A DNA stretch of 64,000 nucleotides. It comes from Rhodopirellula islandica. Its GTDB lineage: Bacteria; Planctomycetota; Planctomycetia; Pirellulales; Pirellulaceae. Below the pieces are notes generated by a model. It saw nothing but the letters and a program-made list of their open reading frames with translations, searched no databases and was not told where the DNA came from. Shown here in pieces: positions 7,064 through 15,361 of the stretch. The DNA lies in contig NZ_LECT01000046.1 of the NCBI RefSeq assembly GCF_001027925.1, positions 43,501 through 107,500 of the forward strand, in the 5' to 3' direction. How positions within the stretch are numbered: position 1 is the stretch's first letter; each line of letters opens with the position of its first letter. Both the position numbers and the translations under genes were made by a program.

Positions 7064-9943
7064 ATGAAAACCCTGCGGCGTCTGATGCCATGCTTCTTGC
7101 TTCTGTTGATGGTGTCGGATGCAAAGTTTGCAGGCGGCCAGCAACCACCGATTCGGACGGATCTGTTCATCAGTGGGGTTTACCCGCACCTGACGACGTA
7201 TGGCATTTACAGCCAGAACGGGGCTCATTTGAAAACAGGCCACAACGAGTGTGGGATCGGCGCGATCGTGCCGTGGGCCGGCAAGCTTTGGATGGTCAAC
7301 TATGCACCGCATATGCCGGGCGGCAGCGAGCATAAACTGTTCTCCGTCGATCCCGATTTGACGAAGCCTTTGAATGTGCATCCTGAAAGCGTTGGCGGGA
7401 CACCTGCGGGACGGATGATCCATGAAGAGTCACGGCAGTTGCTGATTGGTCATCACTTGATCGATGCCAAAGGCAACGTGCGAACGATCTCGCCGAGCGA
7501 CATGCCAATGCGAGTGACGGCGATCACACGGCATCTGAAAGACCCGGAGAACATGGTGTACTACATCGACATGGAAGGCGCGATTTGGGAAGCCAACGTG
7601 CACTCCTTGGAGGTCCAACGCTTGTTCAAAAAGCCGGTTCCGGGTTGGCACGGGAAGGGTGGCTACACCTCGCAAGGACGTTTGGTGATTTCCAACAACG
7701 GGGAATTGCATGTGGGAAGTTACAAGGATGTCTTGGTGGGTGGCGAAGCCAAGACGGAGGAAGAACGCGGCGTGCTGGCGGAGTGGGATGGTGAGACGTG
7801 GAAGATCGTCGAGCGTCGGCAGTACACGGAAGTCACCGGCCCCAATGGGATCACCGGAGGCAGCGACGGGGACGATCCGATTTGGGCGATGGGTTGGGAT
7901 CGACGAACCGTTCGGCTGAAGGTGTTGGAAGACGGCAAGTGGCACACCTATTTGCTACCCAAGGCAGCTTATTGCAACGACGCCAGTCATGGTTGGTACA
8001 CCGAATGGCCGCGAATTCGTGAGATCACGGATGGACGCTGGATGATGGACATGCATGGGATGTTCTTTGATTTTCCCAAGACGTTTTCAGTGAAGCAGTC
8101 CAAGGGAATTCGGCCGATTGGCAGTCACCTCCGCTACGTTCCGGACTTCTGTGCCTGGAACGGTCAATTGGTGCTGGCAACGGATGAGACCAGCATCCAA
8201 GGCAATCCTTTGGCGGGCCAACCGCAGAGCAATTTGTGGTTTGGTGACTACCAAGACTTGCAGACTTGGGGTCCTGCGTCAGCTTATGGTGGGCCGTGGA
8301 TTGATGATGAAGTGAAGGCCAACGAATGGTCCGATCCGTTTCTCGTCGATGGTTTCCAATCGCGAACCTTGTACTTGGCGGTTGGCCAATTGAAATCGAA
8401 GCCAGTGGTCACGTTGCGAGCGACTGACCAACAAGAAATCACATCGATGCCGGAGGAATTGAGTGCGCTTCCGACCGTGACGGTACGACGTGGCAACTGG
8501 ACTCGACCGGCACCGGGCTACGCCTTCCAGGTCGATCAGCCTGTCACGGTTTACTTGGCCGTGGATCATCGAGGCGACCCGCCCATGTCGTCGGACTGGC
8601 AGTTGACGCAGATGGAAGTTCGGTGGGGCAATGGACACCACGATCGAGTTTACAAGCGTTCCTTCCCGGCAGGGGAAATCTCGATTCCAGCCAATGAAAC
8701 CGAGCACACGCCTGGATCATTTGGGATGCCGCACACCGCGTTCGTTGCTGGCAACGCAGCCGTGAAGATGATTCGTGGTGAGGGAGCGACGCTGAATCAA
8801 TCGCAGGCTTCGCAGCAATCCAAAAACATCGTGGTGCCTGCGGATGCTTCCGTTCAGTTCACGATGCAACTTGATCCAAATGGAACGAACGAGTGGATTG
8901 ACTTTCGTCAGTTTTCGGTGGCTGGTGAGAACTCGGTTGTCGAGATGCTTCCCGAACAGATGGACGCCGTTTGGGTACGGTTCAAAACGGATCGCGATTG
9001 CATGGCGACGGCGTTCTTGCATCAAACATCCGCTTATTCAAATCAGAAGCGTCACGAGGAGCTGTTCGCTGGCTTGGCTGAGGTGGATGATTCACAAGCC
9101 ATCAATGCATTGGTCTATCCCGCTAAACACAGTCGTGACTTGCGACTGCTGACGGATGATGGAAAGGCATTTGAATTCACAAAGAGCGACTTTCAGTTTG
9201 TGGCGGACGAATTGGATCCGGAGTTGGCGGAGAAGCTGCAAGTGGAACCGGAGTTCACGGTGGATGACGCCTCCGTCATTGTTCGGTATCAGGGGAAACG
9301 TTATCGACTGCCCAAGGGTGATGCGATCTATGACAAACCCTTTGAGTCGGGTTGGCCTCGAGCGTTGCGAGAAGTGGAATCGGAACGCACCATCGCGAAT
9401 ATTCATGGGACGTTTTATGAGGTCCCGTTGGTGATCAATGGAGCCCCGCCGGCTTGGAATTTGATTCGTCCGATCGCCAGCCATCGCAAACAGATCACCG
9501 ATTTTTGTTCTTGGAACGGCTTGTTGGTTTTGGCGGGTGTGAAATCCGACGCGAAAGAGGACGGGCATGTCTTTCGTGATGCGGAGTCCGGGATGGGGCT
9601 GTGGTTCGGCGGCGTGGATGATTTGTGGAAGTTTGGGAAACCGGTGGGGCATGGCGGACCGTGGAAGGACTCGCCCGTTCAGGATGGGAAACCTTCGGAC
9701 GCCTACTTGATGCGAGGTTATGACCAAAAGTCGGTGACGTTGTCGCACGAGCATTCGCAACCGGTTGGTTTCACCTTGGAAGTCGACTTCGATGGAGAAG
9801 GACGCTGGGTTCCCGCCAAGCACCTGGTGGTTCCGAGTGGATCGCCGGTCCGGTACAAGTTTCCCGAGGGCTTTTCAGCGTGCTGGGTGCGGGCGATCAG
9901 CGATGCTGACACAACCGCAACCGTGCAGTTGGATTACCAATGA
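7064..9943 (+). CDS. Large secreted protein of unknown function with an internal duplication
   Basis: A 959-aa exported protein that I do not recognise by name. ATG 7064 (MKTLRRLMPCFLLLLMV) opens a clear signal peptide; the longer open frame upstream covers the repeat element and is not credible. A block of about 100 residues occurs twice, near residues 314-412 and 762-867. Both copies run WPR-x-RE, MHG/IHG-x-F-(F/Y)-(D/E), RPI-x-SH, a (P/T)DFC-x-WNG-x-LVLA segment, LWFG and GGPW. The style of the sequence (short strands, many Trp, Gly and Asp) suggests a repeated beta-structure such as a propeller or a carbohydrate-binding surface, but this is inference. It is followed after 32 bases by the dioxygenase gene, possibly the same transcript. 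Confidence 0.72.
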   Translation: MKTLRRLMPCFLLLLMVSDAKFAGGQQPPIRTDLFISGVYPHLTTYGIYSQNGAHLKTGHNECGIGAIVPWAGKLWMVNYAPHMPGGSEHKLFSVDPDLTKPLNVHPESVGGTPAGRMIHEESRQLLIGHHLIDAKGNVRTISPSDMPMRVTAITRHLKDPENMVYYIDMEGAIWEANVHSLEVQRLFKKPVPGWHGKGGYTSQGRLVISNNGELHVGSYKDVLVGGEAKTEEERGVLAEWDGETWKIVERRQYTEVTGPNGITGGSDGDDPIWAMGWDRRTVRLKVLEDGKWHTYLLPKAAYCNDASHGWYTEWPRIREITDGRWMMDMHGMFFDFPKTFSVKQSKGIRPIGSHLRYVPDFCAWNGQLVLATDETSIQGNPLAGQPQSNLWFGDYQDLQTWGPASAYGGPWIDDEVKANEWSDPFLVDGFQSRTLYLAVGQLKSKPVVTLRATDQQEITSMPEELSALPTVTVRRGNWTRPAPGYAFQVDQPVTVYLAVDHRGDPPMSSDWQLTQMEVRWGNGHHDRVYKRSFPAGEISIPANETEHTPGSFGMPHTAFVAGNAAVKMIRGEGATLNQSQASQQSKNIVVPADASVQFTMQLDPNGTNEWIDFRQFSVAGENSVVEMLPEQMDAVWVRFKTDRDCMATAFLHQTSAYSNQKRHEELFAGLAEVDDSQAINALVYPAKHSRDLRLLTDDGKAFEFTKSDFQFVADELDPELAEKLQVEPEFTVDDASVIVRYQGKRYRLPKGDAIYDKPFESGWPRALREVESERTIANIHGTFYEVPLVINGAPPAWNLIRPIASHRKQITDFCSWNGLLVLAGVKSDAKEDGHVFRDAESGMGLWFGGVDDLWKFGKPVGHGGPWKDSPVQDGKPSDAYLMRGYDQKSVTLSHEHSQPVGFTLEVDFDGEGRWVPAKHLVVPSGSPVRYKFPEGFSACWVRAISDADTTATVQLDYQ

Positions 9944-9975
9944 TCCGATGGCGTCTTGTTTGACGAGGGTGTTTG

Positions 9976-10713
9976 ATGGCGGGGAATGGAATGGCGAACG
10001 AGGCGTTGGATCGAGATGGATTCTGTGTGCTTCGTGGGGCGGTGACGTCTTCCGTGGTCGAGCATCTGTTGCAGGTGTGCACGCAAACTTTGGTCGCGGA
10101 ATCCGAGTCCGTGCGGGCTCGGTCGAGTCGCGGGCATGTCTACGCCGCACGCAATTTGATCGCCAGCATCCCGGAGGTGACCACCGTTTGGCAGTCGGAT
10201 CCGTTGCTGTCTTTCTTGCGAGCTGAGTTGGGTGACGGTCTGGGATTGGTGCGAGCGTTGTTCTTTGACAAGCCGCCGGATCGAACGTGGGCGTTGCCAT
10301 GGCACAAGGACACTTCCATCGCCGTGCGTGACAACTCGGTGGAGTCGGCATGTTTTTCTCGGCCGACGAGGAAGGCTGGCGTGCCGCACTTGATTGCAAG
10401 CGACGATGTCTTGCAGCGAATGCTGACGCTTCGCATTCACCTGGACGAAGTCACCTCAGAGAACGGGCCATTGCAAGTCATCCCCGGTTCGCATCACTCG
10501 AGCGATTGTGAAGGAGACGGTGTGGAGTCGGCGGTTCCCGTCTATGCCGCGGGTGGTGACGTGTTGGCGATGCGTCCGTTGATCAGTCACAGCAGCGGAT
10601 CATCCCAGCCCGGCACGCGTCGTCACCGCCGAATCTTGCATCTGGAATTCGCGAATTCGACGACGCTACCCGATGGAGTTCAGTGGCATGACTTTGTCAC
10701 GCCGGGTGTTTGA
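9976..10713 (+). CDS. Phytanoyl-CoA dioxygenase (PhyH) family Fe(II)/2-oxoglutarate oxygenase
   Basis: A 245-aa member of the PhyH superfamily. The iron-binding H-x-D is in WALPWHKDTSIA (H110, D112). A distal histidine is likely H205 in RPLISHSSGSS, followed by basic residues in RRHRR that would hold 2-oxoglutarate. The segment GPLQVIPGSHH is typical of the family. These enzymes hydroxylate small molecules in the cytoplasm; the substrate is unknown. ATG 9976 is used; a TTG one codon upstream is less likely. It lies 32 bases after the large secreted protein and converges with the double sulfatase gene. Confidence 0.8.
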   Translation: MAGNGMANEALDRDGFCVLRGAVTSSVVEHLLQVCTQTLVAESESVRARSSRGHVYAARNLIASIPEVTTVWQSDPLLSFLRAELGDGLGLVRALFFDKPPDRTWALPWHKDTSIAVRDNSVESACFSRPTRKAGVPHLIASDDVLQRMLTLRIHLDEVTSENGPLQVIPGSHHSSDCEGDGVESAVPVYAAGGDVLAMRPLISHSSGSSQPGTRRHRRILHLEFANSTTLPDGVQWHDFVTPGV

Positions 10714-10735
10714 GTCGCGGTGGATGGCGTGACGT

Positions 10736-13700
10736 TCACTTGGACTTCGAGCTGGGGTGATCGTCAAAGTAGAAGTCGTACCAGTCTCGCTCTCGCATTT
10801 TCTTGCCTTGGGGCAAGCCGGGCGGATCCAATTCCAAGGTCCAGGTTCGCAAGGAGGCGTGCAATTTGTTCCCAAGTTCTGGGTAGCTTGCGATCAGGTT
10901 GCGATGCTCGTGTTGGTCACTTTCCAAGTCGAAGAGGTAACGTCGGCCGTCGCCAACGAAGATGTACTTCCATTTGCCTTGCCGGACCGCGGCTTGGTCC
11001 CAGAAGCGAAAGTACAACGTGCGTGTGGAGGGGATTTGGATGTCGTTCAATCGCGGGATCAGGTTGATGCCATCGAAGGGTTCGCTTTTTGGATCGAGTT
11101 TTCCACCGGCGAGCTGCAAGACGCTGGGGGCGATGTCGAGGGTGCTGATGGGCCAGTTGTAAGTGATGGCGCTGGGCAGTTGGCTGGGTAGACTCCAGAT
11201 CATTGGGACGCGAATGCCGCCTTCGGAAAGCATCCCTTTTTCGCCGACCCAAGGGTCATTGAGGGATCCGTCCCAACCGCCTGCGTCGCCATCGATCGGG
11301 GCGTCGACCTTGGTCATCTTCAGTGGTGCGCCGTTGTCGCTGGTCATGACCACCAAGGTGTTGTCCAGCAAACCGTGGGTCTTCAATTGGTCAACGATCC
11401 GTCCGACGCCGTCGTCGATCGCGGCGAGCATCGCGAGTGCATATCGCCGTCGCTTGGGCATCGATTTTGGGAACCGATCGAGGTACTCCTCCGTGGCCTC
11501 GAGAGGCGTGTGTGGTCCGTAGTAGTTCAACTGCAAGTAAAACGGTTGGTCATGATTGCGGTCGATGAAGCTGACGGCGGCATCGGTTTGCACATCGATG
11601 CGAAATCGTTCGTCGTGAAGTTGCTTCATCTTTGGAAGCAGATCATCTGAGGCGAGGTCAAAGTTGGTGCGATAGTTCGTCATTGCTCCCCAGTAGTATT
11701 CGTCGAAACCTTGTTGAGCGGGAGAATACGGTTGGATCTTTGGCCATGGGATTCGGACTTGTCGTCGTGGTTTGTTCGCCATCGCCGGTAGTTCGCGGCG
11801 GATCCAGTCGGCGCAGGTGACGTTGGGTTCCAAGTGCCATTTGCCGACCATTCCAGTGCGGTAACCAAGTGGTTGCAAGTGCTCGGCAATGGTCACGGCT
11901 TCGGTTGGCAACGGCATGTCTGGGATCGTGTCGATGCCGAGACGTTGTTGGTAACGCCCGGTGATCAGCCCGGCACGCGATGGGCTGCACTGTGGCGAGG
12001 TCACGTAAGCATTCGTGCAGCGAACCCCGCGAGCGGCCAGGGCATCGATGTGCGGCGTTTGGATGTCGTCGACGACGTCTTGGCAACTCAGGTCGGCCCA
12101 GCCCTGGTCATCGGTGAGGATGATGACGACGTTGGGTTTGGTGGCGGGAATGACGGCTTGGGCGGTGCGGTCACCGACACGGAAGTAGCCCAGAGGTTTG
12201 CCGGTGGCAGGTTCTCGGACCATCCACACCGCGCCGGGGCGAGTGGATTGGGTTTGGGTTTCGCCCGGGCGGATGGTGCCGTAGGGTTTGGGGTTCGCTT
12301 CTTCATCCATCCAGCAGAGTTCGACCGGGTCACGTTGCTGGTTGAGGAAGTGCACAGGGAACTTGTTCCCGGCGGGTTTGGATGCCGGAGCGGCATCGTC
12401 ATCGATCGGATGGAAAGAAAGTTTCGCGAGTGACTTCACCGATGGTTCGATCCGTTTTGCAAACTTGGTGGGTGCGATGGATCGAAAGTGGGTGAGTTGT
12501 GAGAGGGCAGTGGGCTTGCTCGCGAGATTCTCCCATTCGTAGGGATCGGATTGGATGTCATACAGTTCTTCGCTGCCGTCGGGGTAATGAACGTAACGAT
12601 GAGTCCGTCCGCTGATCGCGTAAGCTCCGGGTTGGGAGAGATACGTGACGGAATCACGCGTCCAGTCCTTTGAGTCCGGATCGTGAAGCAACGGCAGTAG
12701 ACTTGGTCCGTCGTTTTGCGGCCGCGAAGGCAGTTCACACAAATCGAGGAGCGTCGGGAACAGACTGAGTGTGTTCACGGGGGCATCGCAGACGACGCCG
12801 GAGGGTGTGCCTTCGGGCAGCGATGGGCTGAGCGATTTAGGCACGCGAACCATCAAGGGCACGCGGGTCACCGCTCGCCATGGGGTGTACTTTTGCCAGT
12901 GTTCTTTTTCGCCCAGTTGCCACCCGTGGTCCGACCAGAGAACCACGATTGTGTTGTCCGCGTTGGGGCCGGATTCCAAGGCGTCCAGGACGCGGCCCAG
13001 CATGGCATCGGCAAAGTGAATCGACGCGAGGTAGCCTTGGATGCCTTGCTTCCATTGGTCTTGTTCTTGAATGTGAGCGAAGTAGCGATTGCGAGCGGCG
13101 CGTTGGCCGGCGGCGGGCACGTCGTCCAAATCATTCTCAAGGTATCCCGGTGGAAGCTGGATGCTCTCGAGCGGAAATGGCTCGAAGTATTTCTTGGGAA
13201 CAAACCAGGGTTCGTGCGGTCGGTAGATTCCACAACCAAGGAAGAACGGTTGGTCATGTTCGGCGAGAAGTTTGTCGCCAATCCACTGGCTGACCGCCCA
13301 GTCGCCACCGAATTCTTCATCCGTCACGTCGAGCGCGGCCCAGTCGGTTTCAACGTATTGCCACGGACCGCCTCGTTTCAAACTGACGGGACGTTGGGTG
13401 GGGTAGAACGTTTGTGGCAAGGGATTTTCCGATTCGGCTTTGGGAAAGTACTCGTCCCAAGAATCGGCGTCGATGAAGTAGTGAAGCAGTTTGCCAGAAC
13501 CCGAGGCGTGATAGCCATGATTGCGGAAGTACTGTGGCAAGATGACTTCGTCCGGCATGATCTCTCGCATCTGTTGGCGATTGTCATACAACCCGGTTTG
13601 ATTGGGAGCTCGGCCCGTGAAGACGGCCGAGCGACAGGGGTTGCAAGCCGGTGCCGGGCAATGAGCGTTGGAAAACAGCACGCCGCTGGCCGCCAGTCGA

Positions 13701-13879
13701 TCCAAGTTGGGCGTGATGGTTTGTGGGTGTCCTCCCAAGCAACCAATCCAATCGTTCAGATCGTCCATCGCGATGAACAGAACGTTCGGTTTTGTAGGCG
13801 ATTGGGGGGACTCTGCGAAAGCATGCGGAATGGCGAGCAGCATCCAAAGCAGCAAGGTCGACAGTGGTCGATACATCAT
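10736..13879 (-). CDS. Fusion of two sulfatases joined by a VHL-like beta domain
   Basis: A 1047-aa exported protein. Residues about 30-480 form an iduronate-2-sulfatase-like domain with metal residues in FIAMDDLND, the formylglycine-type motif C79-N-P-C-R and SDHGWQLGEKEHW. Residues about 500-570 (FPVHFLNQQRDPVELCW through GKPLGYFRVGD) resemble the von Hippel-Lindau beta domain, including PYGTIRPGE and AVWMVRE. Residues about 580-1047 form a second, arylsulfatase-like domain with ILTDDQGWADL, C631-S-P-S-R, VGKWHLE, YGPHTP and TSDNGAPLK. Both sulfatase domains therefore keep their key residues, although the first has Cys where Ser is usual at motif position four. ATG 13879 begins a signal peptide (MMYRPLSTLLLWMLL). 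Likely role: desulfation of sulfated polysaccharides outside the cytoplasm. Confidence 0.88.
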   Translation of the reverse strand: MMYRPLSTLLLWMLLAIPHAFAESPQSPTKPNVLFIAMDDLNDWIGCLGGHPQTITPNLDRLAASGVLFSNAHCPAPACNPCRSAVFTGRAPNQTGLYDNRQQMREIMPDEVILPQYFRNHGYHASGSGKLLHYFIDADSWDEYFPKAESENPLPQTFYPTQRPVSLKRGGPWQYVETDWAALDVTDEEFGGDWAVSQWIGDKLLAEHDQPFFLGCGIYRPHEPWFVPKKYFEPFPLESIQLPPGYLENDLDDVPAAGQRAARNRYFAHIQEQDQWKQGIQGYLASIHFADAMLGRVLDALESGPNADNTIVVLWSDHGWQLGEKEHWQKYTPWRAVTRVPLMVRVPKSLSPSLPEGTPSGVVCDAPVNTLSLFPTLLDLCELPSRPQNDGPSLLPLLHDPDSKDWTRDSVTYLSQPGAYAISGRTHRYVHYPDGSEELYDIQSDPYEWENLASKPTALSQLTHFRSIAPTKFAKRIEPSVKSLAKLSFHPIDDDAAPASKPAGNKFPVHFLNQQRDPVELCWMDEEANPKPYGTIRPGETQTQSTRPGAVWMVREPATGKPLGYFRVGDRTAQAVIPATKPNVVIILTDDQGWADLSCQDVVDDIQTPHIDALAARGVRCTNAYVTSPQCSPSRAGLITGRYQQRLGIDTIPDMPLPTEAVTIAEHLQPLGYRTGMVGKWHLEPNVTCADWIRRELPAMANKPRRQVRIPWPKIQPYSPAQQGFDEYYWGAMTNYRTNFDLASDDLLPKMKQLHDERFRIDVQTDAAVSFIDRNHDQPFYLQLNYYGPHTPLEATEEYLDRFPKSMPKRRRYALAMLAAIDDGVGRIVDQLKTHGLLDNTLVVMTSDNGAPLKMTKVDAPIDGDAGGWDGSLNDPWVGEKGMLSEGGIRVPMIWSLPSQLPSAITYNWPISTLDIAPSVLQLAGGKLDPKSEPFDGINLIPRLNDIQIPSTRTLYFRFWDQAAVRQGKWKYIFVGDGRRYLFDLESDQHEHRNLIASYPELGNKLHASLRTWTLELDPPGLPQGKKMRERDWYDFYFDDHPSSKSK

Positions 13880-13975
13880 CGCGGAATTTTCTAGGTGCGA
13901 GTGAGAATGGGCAGCGTGAAAAAAAGTCCCGATTCGTTCCTCTGATTGGAACGCTATCCCGGAGGACGTCGATTG

Positions 13976-13990
13976 AATGAGTGACTCATT
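13976..13990. promoter_or_regulatory. Candidate operator palindrome upstream of the double sulfatase
   Basis: The sequence AATGAGTGACTCATT is a perfect palindrome around its central base. It lies about 100 bases upstream of the start codon of the double sulfatase gene. No regulator gene is adjacent, so its role is only a suggestion. Confidence 0.3.
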
Positions 13991-14151
13991 GGAGCGTGCT
14001 AGCCTCCATCGGGCGAAGGAAGGAGGCTTTGCGACGCACATCTGGCAATGACTTGCCTGAAGGGGGCGCTCATCTGCCGGAGCAGTGCCAAAGCGGCTCG
14101 ATCCGGCCTGCCTGTTGAGCGTCGATGATACAATGCGCTTGGCAGCGATGT

Positions 14152-14216
14152 TTCACCGCAACGCCTGATAGGACGCAAACGCCCGCTAGCGGTGGATTAT
14201 GCTGCGTTGGGGTGAA
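14152..14216. repeat. Inverted repeat with 13-base arms enclosing a perfect 10-base palindrome
   Basis: The arms TTCACCGCAACGC (14152-14164) and GCGTTGGGGTGAA (14204-14216) pair with one mismatch. Between them is the palindrome CCGCTAGCGG (14183-14192). It lies 92 bases upstream of the esterase start codon and could form a leader hairpin or be a dispersed repeat. Confidence 0.5.
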
Positions 14217-14308
14217 GTTTCGTCCCAGGAAGAATCGCTGGGTGACGTCGCTTTCGTTTTGACACCAGCACGAATGAACTTTGATTGCTCCAATGGTATA
14301 GGCAAGTG

Positions 14309-15145
14309 ATGAGACGTGATTTTCTAGTCGGTGTGATTTTCGCCGCAGCAACAGTTGGTTGGAGTGGTTTCCAGGGCGGGACGCTGTCGGCGCAAGAGCC
14401 CACAGAAACGGCCTCGACAACCGAGGCGAATTCAAAAATTCAGATTGAACCGGGCGAGCAAACCGAGAACTTCTTTGCGATCCCGAAACCTGCGGAGGGG
14501 CGACCGGATCGGCTGCCGTACCTGCTGTACACGCCCGAGGACTACGATCCCGGTCAGCGCGTGCCGTTGTTGTTGTTCTTGCACGGGTTGGGCGAGAGCG
14601 GCGACGGGAACTTTCAGCAGATCGCAGTGCATGGGCCACCCAAGCGAGTCGGGAAGGAAGGCAAGGAGTTGCCCTTTGTGATCGTTTCACCGCAGAGTCC
14701 GATGCCGGGAAGAGATCGCAAAGAGGTCGTTGAGTCATGGAAAGCGGATGAGTTGATGGCGTTGTTGGATCATGTCGAAGGCCAACTCTCGATTGATACG
14801 CGGCGCGTTTACGTGACCGGTTTGAGCATGGGCGGATTTGGAACCTGGCGATTGACGGCGACTCATCCCGAACGCTTTGCAGCGGCGATTCCGATTTGTG
14901 GTGGTGGCAAAACGGAGTGGGCAGACGAACTTGCCAAGACTCCAATTTGGGTCTTTCATGGTGGCCAGGACTCTGTCGTGGCACTCAGCGGGAGCGAAGA
15001 GATGGTCACCGCGATCCAGCGAGCTGGCGGGGACGTGAAGCTGACGATCTACCCCGATGCGGGGCATGACAGTTGGACGGCAACGTATGCGAACCCCGAG
15101 GTCTACGCTTGGTTGCTGCGGCATCAGTTGGAGCAATCGAACTGA
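14309..15145 (+). CDS. Secreted alpha/beta-hydrolase (predicted peptidase/esterase)
   Basis: A 278-aa exported alpha/beta-hydrolase. It has a signal peptide after ATG 14309 (MRRDFLVGVIFAAATVGW), the oxyanion region LLLFLHGLGESGDG, the nucleophile S173 in GLSMGG, the acid D221 in HGGQDSVV and the base H253 in DAGHDSW. The overall pattern is that of the phospholipase/carboxylesterase and 'predicted peptidase' group, whose members hydrolyse esters or remove acyl groups from polysaccharides. It sits between two sulfatase genes, consistent with breakdown of modified polysaccharides, but the substrate is unknown. The ORF could start 24 bases earlier at a TTG, which is less likely. Confidence 0.82.
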   Translation: MRRDFLVGVIFAAATVGWSGFQGGTLSAQEPTETASTTEANSKIQIEPGEQTENFFAIPKPAEGRPDRLPYLLYTPEDYDPGQRVPLLLFLHGLGESGDGNFQQIAVHGPPKRVGKEGKELPFVIVSPQSPMPGRDRKEVVESWKADELMALLDHVEGQLSIDTRRVYVTGLSMGGFGTWRLTATHPERFAAAIPICGGGKTEWADELAKTPIWVFHGGQDSVVALSGSEEMVTAIQRAGGDVKLTIYPDAGHDSWTATYANPEVYAWLLRHQLEQSN

Positions 15146-15210
15146 GCGTTTCGTAGTTGCTCAACGGTTTTTTTGTTGAAGTGCTGTTCGGAAACAATCT
15201 TGACAGTCCA

Positions 15211-15310
15211 GCGTTAGCCCCGGTTCTGTGACGGCGAAGCCGAGGCCAACGCCGAAGCGGCTCACTCAATCAACATCCCGCGAGCCCTCCGGTCACGCAG
15301 CGTATGGCTG
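15211..15310. repeat. Composite of fragments of both dispersed repeat families
   Basis: Bases 15211-15267 carry GCGTTAGCCCCGGTT and CCAACGCCGAAGCGGCTCAC, the core of the stop-codon-linked repeat. Bases 15279-15293 carry GCGAGCCCTCCGGT, a piece of the three-hairpin repeat in opposite orientation to the copy at 53681. Neither is complete. It lies between the esterase and the second sulfatase. Confidence 0.5.
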
Positions 15311-15361
15311 GCACTGTATTGCGAAGTCGAGTTCCATCCCCCACCTGTTCCAGAGAGTCCC

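Larger units (their letters stand above)
13880..14308. other. Intergenic region with several inverted repeats
   Basis: No gene is credible in these 429 bases, which lie between two divergent genes. I see three inverted repeats: AATGAGTGACTCATT (13976-13990, 7-base arms), AGCCTCC/GGAGGCT (14001-14028) and the larger one at 14152-14216. The region should contain the promoters of the double sulfatase (minus) and the esterase (plus), but no clear -35/-10 pair stands out. Confidence 0.45.

Noticed and set aside
12716..13894. Open frame on the plus strand opposite the double sulfatase
   Set aside because: The minus-strand frame contains all sulfatase motifs; the plus frame has none and begins and ends inside it.
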